Notes under the pieces: model-generated
The model's input: the letters and a program-made list of their open reading frames with translations, nothing else
Told to the model about the DNA's origin: nothing
Database searches by the model: none
In this document: positions 15,377-22,605 of the stretch, in pieces
Layout: every line of letters starts with the position of its first letter
Position numbering within the stretch: the first letter of the stretch is position 1
Made by a program: the position numbers and the translations under genes
From: Sedimenticola sp.
Lineage (GTDB): Bacteria > Pseudomonadota > Gammaproteobacteria > Chromatiales > Chromatiaceae
Length of the DNA: 36,360 nucleotides
Direction of reading: 5' to 3'
Assembly (NCBI GenBank): GCA_002869585.1
Contig: PKUO01000077.1
Coordinates: 1-36,360, forward strand

Positions 15377-15688
15377 TCACGGCTTTGACAGACGTTTCAG
15401 AAACACCTTCATCTCCTTCGCGGCCTGAACATCACCGCGCGCTTCCGCGACCTCGATGCCCTTGCTGAAGGCGGAGATGGCCTCCCGGTTTTTCTCCAGT
15501 TCCGCCAGGGCGCGCCCGTAGAACTTCCAACTGGCGGAGTGGTTCGGGTCATGCGCCACTGCCGCGGCGAGATGCTCAGCCGCCTGCTCGAAACTTTTTT
15601 CCTTGAAACAGAGTGTTCCCAGGGTATAGCGCAACATCAGGTTGTCCTGACCTTGGGCAAGCATCTGTTCCAGGGCGTTGCGATCCAT
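15377..15688 (-). CDS. Small tetratricopeptide-repeat protein
   Basis: A 103-residue protein built of about two and a half TPR units (roughly residues 17-50 and 51-86; pattern ...LGTLCFKEKSFEQAAEHL... and ...YGRALAELEKNREAISAF...). No signal peptide, so cytoplasmic. TPR repeats bind other proteins; the partner is unknown. AGGAGA lies close before the ATG. It is convergent with the reductase gene across the hairpin. Confidence 0.75.
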   Translation of the reverse strand: MDRNALEQMLAQGQDNLMLRYTLGTLCFKEKSFEQAAEHLAAAVAHDPNHSASWKFYGRALAELEKNREAISAFSKGIEVAEARGDVQAAKEMKVFLKRLSKP

Positions 15689-15756
15689 AACCGTCTCCTG
15701 CTGAGTGTATCCTGCAGATATGAAGACGATAGCGCGGAAATCAAGCCGCGCTGCTG

Positions 15757-16176
15757 TTAACGTCTTTTATAGGGATGCTTTTTCAGCAGTCCTCTGGGTA
15801 CACGCTGGGGAACGGTTCTCTCCCACGGGCCGTCATAGCGGAAGGAGAAGAGCCAGCCGCCATCATAATAGCGGTAATAATGATCGCTGTAGTAGTAGAT
15901 GCCGGGATGACCGATAACAAAATAGACCCCCAGACCGCTGTCATATTCTAAATCCACGCCATGGTAATGCCTGTGCCGGAAACGATGTGCTGGGGCATGG
16001 GGCGGAGGCGCCGGGCGATGATATCTGGGTATGGGCTGAACGTCTCTGTGAACGATCACTTCGCCATACCTGGGGCCGCAACCGCTGGTCGTCAGAAGGA
16101 AGGCGGAGGCGAAAAGACCGATCAATATATATCTGAGTTTCTTAATCAGTTCCTCAAACGTCCCTGGAATAAGCAT
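15757..16176 (-). CDS. Small His/Tyr-rich lipoprotein of unknown function
   Basis: A 139-residue protein. After about 18 residues of hydrophobic signal it has a lipobox ending TTSGC, so the mature form should be lipid-anchored. The following segment is Pro/His-rich (HRPAPPPHAPAHRFRHRHYH), then a Tyr/Gly-rich part (IYYYSDHYYRYYDGGW) resembling surface or envelope proteins with YxG-type repeats. The His run could bind metal; that is a guess. The start is uncertain because 12 or so residues precede the natural signal-peptide beginning. No functional family recognised. Confidence 0.6.
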   Translation of the reverse strand: MLIPGTFEELIKKLRYILIGLFASAFLLTTSGCGPRYGEVIVHRDVQPIPRYHRPAPPPHAPAHRFRHRHYHGVDLEYDSGLGVYFVIGHPGIYYYSDHYYRYYDGGWLFSFRYDGPWERTVPQRVPRGLLKKHPYKRR

Positions 16177-16212
16177 AGCATTCGCTAAAAGGAGATCCCT
16201 CAGTCCATTTCG

Positions 16213-17607
16213 TCAATTCAGTTTTACAATTTGCTGAGCTTCGGGAATCATGCTTTTCGCCCCGAGTTGGTCTATCAGCAAATGGTTGAATGCGAGCTTG
16301 GATTCATCCTCGCCATGCACCACGAAAAACTGTGGTCGAGGCTTGAAGCCTCCAGCCCAGCGCAGCAGGTCCTTCTGATCGGCATGAGCCGAGAGTCCGC
16401 CAACGGTATGAATCTGGGCGCGCACAAAGTATTCGTCACCGTGAATACGGATGGTCTCTTCGCCATTGACCAGACGCCTTCCCAGGGTGCCGTAGGCCTG
16501 ATAGCCGACGATGATGACATGGCATTCACGCCGGCTAACGTTGTATTTCAGGTGATGGACGATGCGTCCCCCGTTACACATGCCGCTGCCGGCAATGATG
16601 ATCGCGCCACTCTTCAGGCGATTGATCGCCTGGGAGTCTTCAACGCTCTGCGAGAGATGCAGATTCTGCAACTTCGGCATCTCATGGATCTGGCGTCTCA
16701 GCCGGGTTGCCTCTTCGTCATAGAGATGCGGATAATCCCAGTAAACCTTGCTGGCCTCGATGGCCATCGGACTGTCGAGAAAGACCTCCCAGCGGTCCAG
16801 TTCCCATTCATTGTAATGGGTGCCCAGCATATACAGCACTTCCTGAGTACGACCGATGGAAAAGGCCGGAATCAGGATGTTGCCTTTGTCGTGCCGTGCG
16901 CTGGAGATGATTTCGCCAATCTCCTGGGCGGTCAGATCGCGATCACGATGCAGGCGGTTGCCGTAGGTGCTCTCCATGATGACGTAGTCTGCCTCGTGTA
17001 TCTCAGTCGGGTCATTGAGGATCGGGGTGTCGTACTGACCGATGTCACCGCTGAACACCAGCTTTTTGGTGATGCCGTCCTCCGTCAACCAGAGCTCGAC
17101 CATAGCTGAGCCGAGGATGTGGCCGGCGTCCTGAAAACAGACACTGATACCTGGGAGAATCTCGTGCTTCTGCCGATAACGGAAACCCTGCATCCGTTCA
17201 AAGGCGATTTTGGCATCACGTTTGTCATACAGCGGTTCGATGGTCTCTTTTTTGCCCCGCTTGCGCAGTTTCTTGTTCTGATACTCGGCATCACGTTGCG
17301 CCAGTCCAGCGGCATCCTGGAACAAGATATCGCACAGATCCTTGGTCGCGTTCTGGGTATAAATGGGGCCTTTGTAGCCGAGTTTTACCATCAGCGGCAG
17401 GCGGCCCGAGTGATCGATATGGGCATGACTGAGGACTACCGCATCGATCTCTTTGGTTTTGAAGGGGAAGGGGCTTTTATTGTAGGCCTCGGCCTGCTTG
17501 GTCCCCTGGATCATTCCACAGTCGAGCAGAATGGTATGGCCGTTGGCTCTGAGGATGTGGCATGAACCGGTCACGCCCTGAGTTGCGCCGTAGAATTCCA
17601 GTTCCAT
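16213..17607 (-). CDS. Metallo-beta-lactamase / beta-CASP RNA-processing nuclease
   Basis: A 464-residue protein of the CPSF-like beta-CASP family. Motif HAHIDHSG is at residues 61-68 (H61, H63, D65, H66), with H163 in AGHILGS and D188 in SGDIG completing the two-zinc site. The beta-CASP cap (about 215-340; IMESTYGNRLH, SPMAIEASKVYW) and the C-terminal RMMBL part (TVGGLSAHADQ, FVVHGE) follow. Such proteins cleave RNA as endo- or exonucleases, but bacterial members are poorly characterised. GGAG precedes the ATG. It is divergent from the small SOR-like gene. Length and all metal ligands are normal. Confidence 0.85.
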   Translation of the reverse strand: MELEFYGATQGVTGSCHILRANGHTILLDCGMIQGTKQAEAYNKSPFPFKTKEIDAVVLSHAHIDHSGRLPLMVKLGYKGPIYTQNATKDLCDILFQDAAGLAQRDAEYQNKKLRKRGKKETIEPLYDKRDAKIAFERMQGFRYRQKHEILPGISVCFQDAGHILGSAMVELWLTEDGITKKLVFSGDIGQYDTPILNDPTEIHEADYVIMESTYGNRLHRDRDLTAQEIGEIISSARHDKGNILIPAFSIGRTQEVLYMLGTHYNEWELDRWEVFLDSPMAIEASKVYWDYPHLYDEEATRLRRQIHEMPKLQNLHLSQSVEDSQAINRLKSGAIIIAGSGMCNGGRIVHHLKYNVSRRECHVIIVGYQAYGTLGRRLVNGEETIRIHGDEYFVRAQIHTVGGLSAHADQKDLLRWAGGFKPRPQFFVVHGEDESKLAFNHLLIDQLGAKSMIPEAQQIVKLN

Positions 17608-17794
17608 TTTTGTCTCCTGTTTTTTGTTATCTGGACAGGAAAGTCGCCTCTATCTCTTTTTATTCTCGCACAATTTTCAACGGTCATTGCGCCGAATTAT
17701 CAATAAAAACAGTTATTTTTGACCATAAACAATAATTATTTGATTAGGGTATCAAAAATTCCTTGCTAAATATTAATAACTGAGTAAAATTGTC

Positions 17795-17810
17795 AACTAT
17801 AGCCATAGTT
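17795..17810. promoter_or_regulatory. Inverted repeat upstream of the SOR-like gene
   Basis: AACTAT (17795-17800) and ATAGTT (17805-17810) flank AGCC, about 33 bases before the start codon and downstream of a long AT-rich stretch (17690-17790). It is a possible operator or 5'-leader hairpin. The 235-bp divergent gap holds no other feature I can support. Confidence 0.3.
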
Positions 17811-17842
17811 ATGGTTTTTATGACCGATTTTGGAGGTGCAGT

Positions 17843-18292
17843 ATGAGTGGTCTGATTGCAAATTTTCCCTATAACGGGGTTGTGACTGTAAACCGGGTTA
17901 TTTTGAAGCCAGAATACAGTGTTGATGATCTGCAAGAGCGCGTGGCCGTGCTCTGCGAAAATGTCAAAACCTACCATTCCGACTCCGGCTTCGTTGGTGG
18001 GTTTGTCGCCCTGAACAGCGGCCAGATCTCCAATGAGGGGAGTACGGTCGGGCAGGCTGTCGAGAGTGATATGAAGGGCAAGGAGGCGCTCATCGTGACC
18101 TTCTGGAATACCTTCGAAGATCACGAAAAATCCCATAAGAGCGATACCTTTCAGCCGCTGTTCAAACAGGTGCTTGAGCTTTGTGAGAACGGTAATGAAG
18201 AGATCGCCTACGACATGCTCTGGTCAGGCAAGGCCTATGACCCCGAACAGGCGAAAGCCGCTCAGGAAGCCAAGGAGCAGTACGCCGCCTGA
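17843..18292 (+). CDS. Small dimeric alpha/beta-barrel protein resembling the N-terminal half of sulfur oxygenase reductase
   Basis: A 149-residue soluble protein with GGAGGTG just before its ATG, so probably well expressed. I know of no named family of this size that fits. It has C38, then GFVGGF (49-54), then TFWNTFEDHEKSH (86-98), giving H94 and H98, then E119/E120. Acidianus sulfur oxygenase reductase (about 310 residues) has Cys31, GFVGF, TFWKDWKDHEEMH with His86 and His90, and Glu114. The TFW-to-His spacing is identical and the GF-to-TFW spacing differs by two residues; the Cys is three residues further from GF. It may be a half-size relative using the same iron site, or just a member of the broad ABM-like barrel superfamily. 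A strong terminator follows, so the gene stands alone. Confidence 0.75.
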   Translation: MSGLIANFPYNGVVTVNRVILKPEYSVDDLQERVAVLCENVKTYHSDSGFVGGFVALNSGQISNEGSTVGQAVESDMKGKEALIVTFWNTFEDHEKSHKSDTFQPLFKQVLELCENGNEEIAYDMLWSGKAYDPEQAKAAQEAKEQYAA

Positions 18293-18358
18293 TAATCTGG
18301 ACGTTTAATCAACATGGACCGGAGTCGCAGGGAATGTAACTTCAGTCCATTCGCCCCA

Positions 18359-18390
18359 CGAAAGCCGCCCTCAAAAGGCGGCTTTCGTTT
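18359..18390 (+). terminator. Rho-independent terminator after the SOR-like gene
   Basis: CGAAAGCCGCC (18359-18369) pairs with GGCGGCTTTCG (18377-18387) around a 7-base loop and is followed by TTT. It separates the SOR-like gene from the two-component operon. Its trailing T overlaps the first repeat of the operator described next. Confidence 0.8.
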
Positions 18391-18420
18391 GTGATGCTTT
18401 TGTGATCTTCTCGTGAACAG
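18390..18420 (+). promoter_or_regulatory. Three-unit 11-bp direct repeat, probable OmpR-type operator (regulator promoter)
   Basis: TGTGAT starts at 18390 and again at 18401, and CGTGA starts at 18412, each exactly 11 bases apart, i.e. on one helix face. A TAATAT -10-like hexamer follows at 18441 with a poor -35, as expected for an activator-dependent promoter. The same three-unit block precedes msrP, so the adjacent response regulator is the likely binder. Confidence 0.6.
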
Positions 18421-18480
18421 ACCGGGATTTCCCTGAGTTTTAATATCTACGCAACACTTTGGTGAGCTGTAAAAAGGCTA

Positions 18481-18494
18481 GACACCGGGGTGTC
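18481..18494. promoter_or_regulatory. 14-bp palindrome in the leader of the response-regulator gene
   Basis: GACACCGGGGTGTC is a perfect palindrome 42 bases before the regulator start codon and downstream of the predicted -10 box, so it lies in the mRNA leader. It may be a hairpin or a second operator. Confidence 0.3.
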
Positions 18495-18536
18495 GGGCGC
18501 TAAGATGAGGCGAAAGCTACCAGGTTCGGAGGTTGA

Positions 18537-19250
18537 ATGCGACGTAAGGTCCTGATTGTTGAAGATGAACCGGATATAGCCCGGTTGGTGAAAAACCATC
18601 TCTCAGATATCAATTGCGATGCCGATATCGCGCCCAATGGGGCCGATGCCCGCGCATTTTTTGACAACAGTGAGTATCAGTTGATTGTGCTTGATCTGAT
18701 GTTGCCAGACACCGACGGTCTGACCCTCTGCCGCCATTTTCGCGCCGCTGAAGGTTATGTGCCCATTCTCATGCTGACTGCCAAGTCCTCAGAACTGGAC
18801 CGGGTGTTGGGGCTGGAGATGGGGGCCGACGATTATCTCACCAAACCTTTCAGCATTCCCGAGTTGATCGCCCGCATAAAGGCGTTGTTCCGGCGTGTTG
18901 AGGCGTTTCACAAACAGCCTGAACCAAGCAAGGCCGGCGAAGTCCTGCAGTTCAACGAGATGCTCATCGATGTCGACAAACGGCAGATCAGGGTAAAGGA
19001 CAAGGCGATCGATCTGACTGCACGTGAATTCGAACTGCTGCTGTTCTTCGCCCGACACCCGGGCAGGGTGTTCAACCGCGTGCAACTCCTGGATCAGGTC
19101 TGGGGATACAACCACGACGGCTACGAGCACACCGTCAACTCCCATATCAACCGTTTGCGGGCCAAGATTGAAGATGACCCGTCCAGCCCCACCTATGTCC
19201 ACACCGTCTGGGGCGTCGGCTACAAATTTGCAGACAGCACAGGGGGATGA
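18537..19250 (+). CDS. OmpR-family response regulator
   Basis: A 237-residue two-domain regulator. The receiver domain (about 1-120) has the acidic pocket E9-D10, the phosphorylation site D53 in LIVLDLMLP, and the conserved Lys in YLTKPF. The winged-helix effector domain (about 135-232; LTAREFELLLFFARHPGRVF, VWGVGYKF) is of OmpR type. GGAGG at 18528-18532 precedes the ATG. It is encoded directly before its sensor kinase and upstream of msrPQ, the arrangement of E. coli HprRS, which governs msrPQ under oxidative chlorine stress. The signal here is not shown. It probably controls both its own promoter and msrP through the 11-bp repeats. Confidence 0.92.
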   Translation: MRRKVLIVEDEPDIARLVKNHLSDINCDADIAPNGADARAFFDNSEYQLIVLDLMLPDTDGLTLCRHFRAAEGYVPILMLTAKSSELDRVLGLEMGADDYLTKPFSIPELIARIKALFRRVEAFHKQPEPSKAGEVLQFNEMLIDVDKRQIRVKDKAIDLTAREFELLLFFARHPGRVFNRVQLLDQVWGYNHDGYEHTVNSHINRLRAKIEDDPSSPTYVHTVWGVGYKFADSTGG

Positions 19251-19252
19251 TG

Positions 19253-20719
19253 ATGTTCAGAACCCTCTATGCGCGGCTGGCGGCGGTCTTGGTGGCACTG
19301 TTTGTGGCTATTGGGGTGATTCATGTAGTGATCAGCGGTTCGGTGATCGAACGCTATCTGCAGGAGCTCAACCAGCACTTCAATCGTGATCTGGCCAAGC
19401 GCCTGTTGATGGATGGCCGGTTGGTGGTGAATGGGCAACTGGATCAGCAGGTGTTGAAGTCCACGTTTGATGCCTATATGGAGATCAATCCCAGCATCGA
19501 GATCTATCTGTTGGATATCCAGGGCAAGATCCTCTCCTATTCGGCTGAGCCGGGCAAAGTGATCCAGGATAGCGTCGATGTCGAGCCGATCCATGCCTTC
19601 CTTGGTGGGGCCAGCCTGCCGGTGCTTGGCGATGATCCCTGTTCTGGTGATCGCCGCAAGACCTTTTCAGCCGCCAAGGTCTACTCCGGGGGCAGGGAAG
19701 AGGGCTATCTCTATGTGGTGTTGAGAGGAAAGGATTTCGATACCGCCGAGCAGACGCTCAAGGATAGCTACGTCTGGCGCCTCAGCGCCTGGGCGGTGGC
19801 AGGCAGCCTGGGATTTGGGCTGCTGGCCGGTCTGCTGTTGTTTCACCTGCTGACCCGGCGTCTACAGCATCTGTGTCAGGCGATGGGGCAGTTCGCCGAG
19901 AGCGACTTCTCCAGATATCAGCCATACCAGCCAGGGCAGGGTAAGGTTCAGGACGAGATCGCCCAGCTCGGCCAAATGTATGACGACATGGCGGCCAGAA
20001 TCGTATCCCAGCTGGATCAGCTTAAATCCCAGGATCGCCTCAGGCGTGAACTGGTGGCGCAGATATCCCATGACCTGAGAACGCCTCTGGCTGCCGTACA
20101 CGGTTATCTGGAAACCCTGCAGATGAAGGGTGGGGATCTGGATCCGGCCAATCGCAAGGATTATCTCGATTCCGCACTGCGCCAGAGCGGCCGCCTGAAA
20201 CAGATGGTGGAGGACCGGTTTGAACTGGCCCATCTCCAGGCCAGAGACACGCGGGTGCAGTGCGAACCCTTCGCCCTGCCGGAGCTGTTGCAGGATGTGC
20301 TGCAGAAATTTCAGATCGAGGCTGACCGGCGCGGCATCTCGTTGCAGATGCAGCCGCCATCTCCGGTGCCCTTTGTCCTGGCCGATATTGCCCTTACAGA
20401 ACGGGTGCTGGATAACCTGATCGGCAATGCCCTGGACCACACACCGCAAGGGGGGCAGATCCAGCTTGCGCTGAACAGCGTTGGGGACAGGCTTGAAGTG
20501 AGCATCGCCGACAGCGGTGAGGGGATTCCTCAGGATGAGCTGGGACGGATATTTGAACCTTTTTATCGCAGCGATACCAAAAAAGATAAGCATAAAGGTC
20601 ACGCTGGTCTCGGGCTGGCGATTGCGAAAAAGATCATTGAACTGCAGGATGGCGAGCTCAGCGTTGCAAATCGTGAAGAGGGCGGCGCGGTGTTCCGTTT
20701 CAGGCTGCCCATTGCATGA
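19253..20719 (+). CDS. Sensor histidine kinase, partner of the response regulator
   Basis: A membrane kinase of 488 residues from the ATG at 19253; two more in-frame ATGs lie just before it, but AGGGGG at 19241-19246 is best spaced for this one. Layout: helix (about 7-28), periplasmic sensor region (about 30-175), second helix (about 183-205), HAMP linker, dimerisation domain with H273 in SHDLRTPLA, and ATPase domain with N-box NLIGNALDHTP, G1 DSGEGI, FEPFYR and G2 GHAGLGLAI. It would phosphorylate the adjacent regulator. The periplasmic region is not a family I recognise. Because msrPQ follows, a periplasmic oxidative signal is the natural guess. Confidence 0.92.
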   Translation: MFRTLYARLAAVLVALFVAIGVIHVVISGSVIERYLQELNQHFNRDLAKRLLMDGRLVVNGQLDQQVLKSTFDAYMEINPSIEIYLLDIQGKILSYSAEPGKVIQDSVDVEPIHAFLGGASLPVLGDDPCSGDRRKTFSAAKVYSGGREEGYLYVVLRGKDFDTAEQTLKDSYVWRLSAWAVAGSLGFGLLAGLLLFHLLTRRLQHLCQAMGQFAESDFSRYQPYQPGQGKVQDEIAQLGQMYDDMAARIVSQLDQLKSQDRLRRELVAQISHDLRTPLAAVHGYLETLQMKGGDLDPANRKDYLDSALRQSGRLKQMVEDRFELAHLQARDTRVQCEPFALPELLQDVLQKFQIEADRRGISLQMQPPSPVPFVLADIALTERVLDNLIGNALDHTPQGGQIQLALNSVGDRLEVSIADSGEGIPQDELGRIFEPFYRSDTKKDKHKGHAGLGLAIAKKIIELQDGELSVANREEGGAVFRFRLPIA

Positions 20720-20733
20720 AGCTTATCCCTGAA

Positions 20734-20764
20734 TGTGATCCAGTTGTGATACTTCCGTGATGCC
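20734..20764 (+). promoter_or_regulatory. Three-unit 11-bp direct repeat upstream of msrP
   Basis: TGTGAT starts at 20734 and 20745, and CGTGA at 20756, spaced 11 bases apart. The pattern and spacing repeat those at 18390, 18401 and 18412 upstream of the response-regulator gene. It lies between the kinase stop and msrP, so msrPQ has its own promoter, probably controlled by the same regulator. Confidence 0.6.
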
Positions 20765-20821
20765 TTGCGCCTGCCGATCACCTAAGCTGGGTTTATCGAT
20801 AATTGAGTGGGAGCGCATACC

Positions 20822-21796
20822 GTGCTGATAAAGAAACCAGATGAGATCAAGTCCTCGGAACTGACGGATGAATCGGTCTACAAATCCCGCCGGCGCTTTC
20901 TCTCGGCAATAGCAGCCGCCACCGGTTTGTCAATCGGCGGGGGCTATCTGTTATCCGGGAATGCCGTGGGTAAGCCGGAATCCAATGCAAAGTCAGATGA
21001 TGCAAGGTTTGCCGATCTTCCTGACGGGCCTTACAGCACCGATGAGGAGGTATCGGAATACTCGGACGTCACCACCTACAACAATTTCTACGAACTGGGC
21101 ACCAGTAAGGAAGCCCCGGCGAGGAATGCCCATCAGCTGATTACCCAGCCCTGGTCGGTGACTGTTTCCGGCGAGTGTGATAAACCGGGGGTCTACAACC
21201 TGGAGGATATCCTTGACAAGCAGCCGCTGGAAGACCGTATCTATCGGTTGCGCTGCGTGGAAACCTGGTCGGCCGTCATCCCCTGGGTCGGCTTTTCCCT
21301 GGCGGATACCCTCAAGCGTTTTCAGCCGAACTCGAAGGCCAAGTATGTTCAGTTCGTCACCATCCATGACCCGGAAAATCTCAAGACTCAGAATACCCGT
21401 GTGCTCGACTGGCCCTACCGGGAAGGATTGCGGATCGATGAGGCGATGCACCCCCTGGCGACCCTGGCGGTGGGTATGTATGGCCGGATTCTTCCCAACC
21501 AGAACGGAGCGCCACTGCGTCTGGTTGTGCCCTGGAAGTATGGATTCAAGAGTATCAAATCGATTGTCGCCATACATTTCACCAACGAGGAACCGGAAGC
21601 TACCTGGAATATGCTGCAACCGAGTGAATACGGCTTCTACGCCAACGTCAATCCTGCAGTGAGTCATCCGCGCTGGAGTCAGAGCAAGGAGCGGCGCCTG
21701 GGTGAGTGGTTGAAGCGCGAAACCCTGCCGTTCAACGGCTATGCAGAGCAGGTTGCCGGTCTCTACAGCGGGATGGACCTGAAAAAGTTCTTCTGA
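20822..21796 (+). CDS. msrP: Protein-methionine-sulfoxide reductase catalytic subunit MsrP
   Basis: A molybdenum-cofactor enzyme of 324 residues that repairs oxidised methionine in periplasmic proteins. The N-terminus has a twin-arginine signal, SRRRFLSA (residues 22-29), followed by a hydrophobic stretch. C145 in [17 protein letters not shown] matches the Cys that binds Mo in E. coli YedY/MsrP. The GTG at 20822 is preferred because GGGAG (20809-20813) is spaced 8 bases before it; a GTG at 20807 would add five residues. The msrQ gene follows immediately, as usual, and a probable operator for the neighbouring two-component system lies upstream. Confidence 0.93.
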   Translation: MLIKKPDEIKSSELTDESVYKSRRRFLSAIAAATGLSIGGGYLLSGNAVGKPESNAKSDDARFADLPDGPYSTDEEVSEYSDVTTYNNFYELGTSKEAPARNAHQLITQPWSVTVSGECDKPGVYNLEDILDKQPLEDRIYRLRCVETWSAVIPWVGFSLADTLKRFQPNSKAKYVQFVTIHDPENLKTQNTRVLDWPYREGLRIDEAMHPLATLAVGMYGRILPNQNGAPLRLVVPWKYGFKSIKSIVAIHFTNEEPEATWNMLQPSEYGFYANVNPAVSHPRWSQSKERRLGEWLKRETLPFNGYAEQVAGLYSGMDLKKFF

Positions 21797-21808
21797 TTGG
21801 CCGGTGCT

Positions 21809-22420
21809 ATGACACGCAGCAAGCTGATTTCCCATGTCGTCAAACCTCTGCTGTTTGCGGTTTGCCTGATCCCGTTGCTGCTCCTGGGGATTATCGATCT
21901 GGGGGCCAACCCGATCGAGACCCTGACCCATCACACCGGTGACTGGGCACTGCGCTTTTTGCTGATCACCCTGGCAGTGACGCCACTGCAGAAATTGACG
22001 GGGATAGGTGAAATTGTTCGGGTTCGCCGGATGCTCGGGCTCTACGCCTTTTTCTATGCGGTACTGCACGCCGGCATCTACTTTGTGCTCGACCAGGGGC
22101 TGGATTTTAGGGCGGTCGTCGCCGATGTGATTGAGCGTCCCTATATCACTATCGGTTTTGCAGTGTTCCTCTCGCTGATACCGCTGGCGGCCACCTCAAC
22201 CAATGCCATGATGCGGCGTCTCGGGGGCAGACGCTGGAAACGCCTGCATCGCATTGTCTATCTCAGCGCCCTGGGCGCTGTGGTGCATTTTCTCTGGCTG
22301 GTAAAAGCGGATCTGCGTGAGCCGTTGATCTATCTGGCCATCCTGCTGCTTCTGCTCGCTTTTCGAACTGCACCACTGCTCACACGGTTCAGGTCTGCGG
22401 TCTTTAGCCCAGATCATTAA
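21809..22420 (+). CDS. msrQ: MsrQ, haem-binding membrane subunit of the methionine sulfoxide reductase
   Basis: A membrane protein of 203 residues with six predicted helices, of the ferric-reductase-like family. It carries electrons from the quinone pool (through haem b) to MsrP. Histidines in helices (AVLHAGIYF, RLHRIVYLSALGAVVHFLWL) are candidate haem ligands. It starts 12 bases after the msrP stop; the upstream TTG at 21797 is also open, but ATG at 21809 is the more usual start. The pair is a complete MsrPQ system. Confidence 0.92.
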   Translation: MTRSKLISHVVKPLLFAVCLIPLLLLGIIDLGANPIETLTHHTGDWALRFLLITLAVTPLQKLTGIGEIVRVRRMLGLYAFFYAVLHAGIYFVLDQGLDFRAVVADVIERPYITIGFAVFLSLIPLAATSTNAMMRRLGGRRWKRLHRIVYLSALGAVVHFLWLVKADLREPLIYLAILLLLLAFRTAPLLTRFRSAVFSPDH

Positions 22421-22537
22421 TCTGCGGAATAACCCGGAATATCGGCTCCCGGAATCGCCGTGATCGCTTTCTGCTGGGCCTGAAAGGCCGAATATGAGAC
22501 GCTGAATGGACTGTTCTCCCATTTTATCGACTAATAT

Positions 22538-22549
22538 GTAAATATTTAC
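22538..22549. promoter_or_regulatory. 12-bp palindrome upstream of the diguanylate cyclase
   Basis: GTAAATATTTAC is a perfect palindrome 57 bases before the start codon in an otherwise unremarkable 185-bp gap. It could be an operator or promoter part. A 9-bp inverted pair (GAATGGACT at 22504-22512 and AGTCCATTC at 22582-22590) brackets it. Confidence 0.25.
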
Positions 22550-22605
22550 TGGCCAAACAGTGGGTTGTCTTTTCCAGGTGAAGTCCATTCGAGAATGAAC
22601 AGGCT

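Noticed and set aside
20993-22069. 358-codon open frame on the minus strand across msrPQ
   Set aside because: It is antisense to two well-supported genes.
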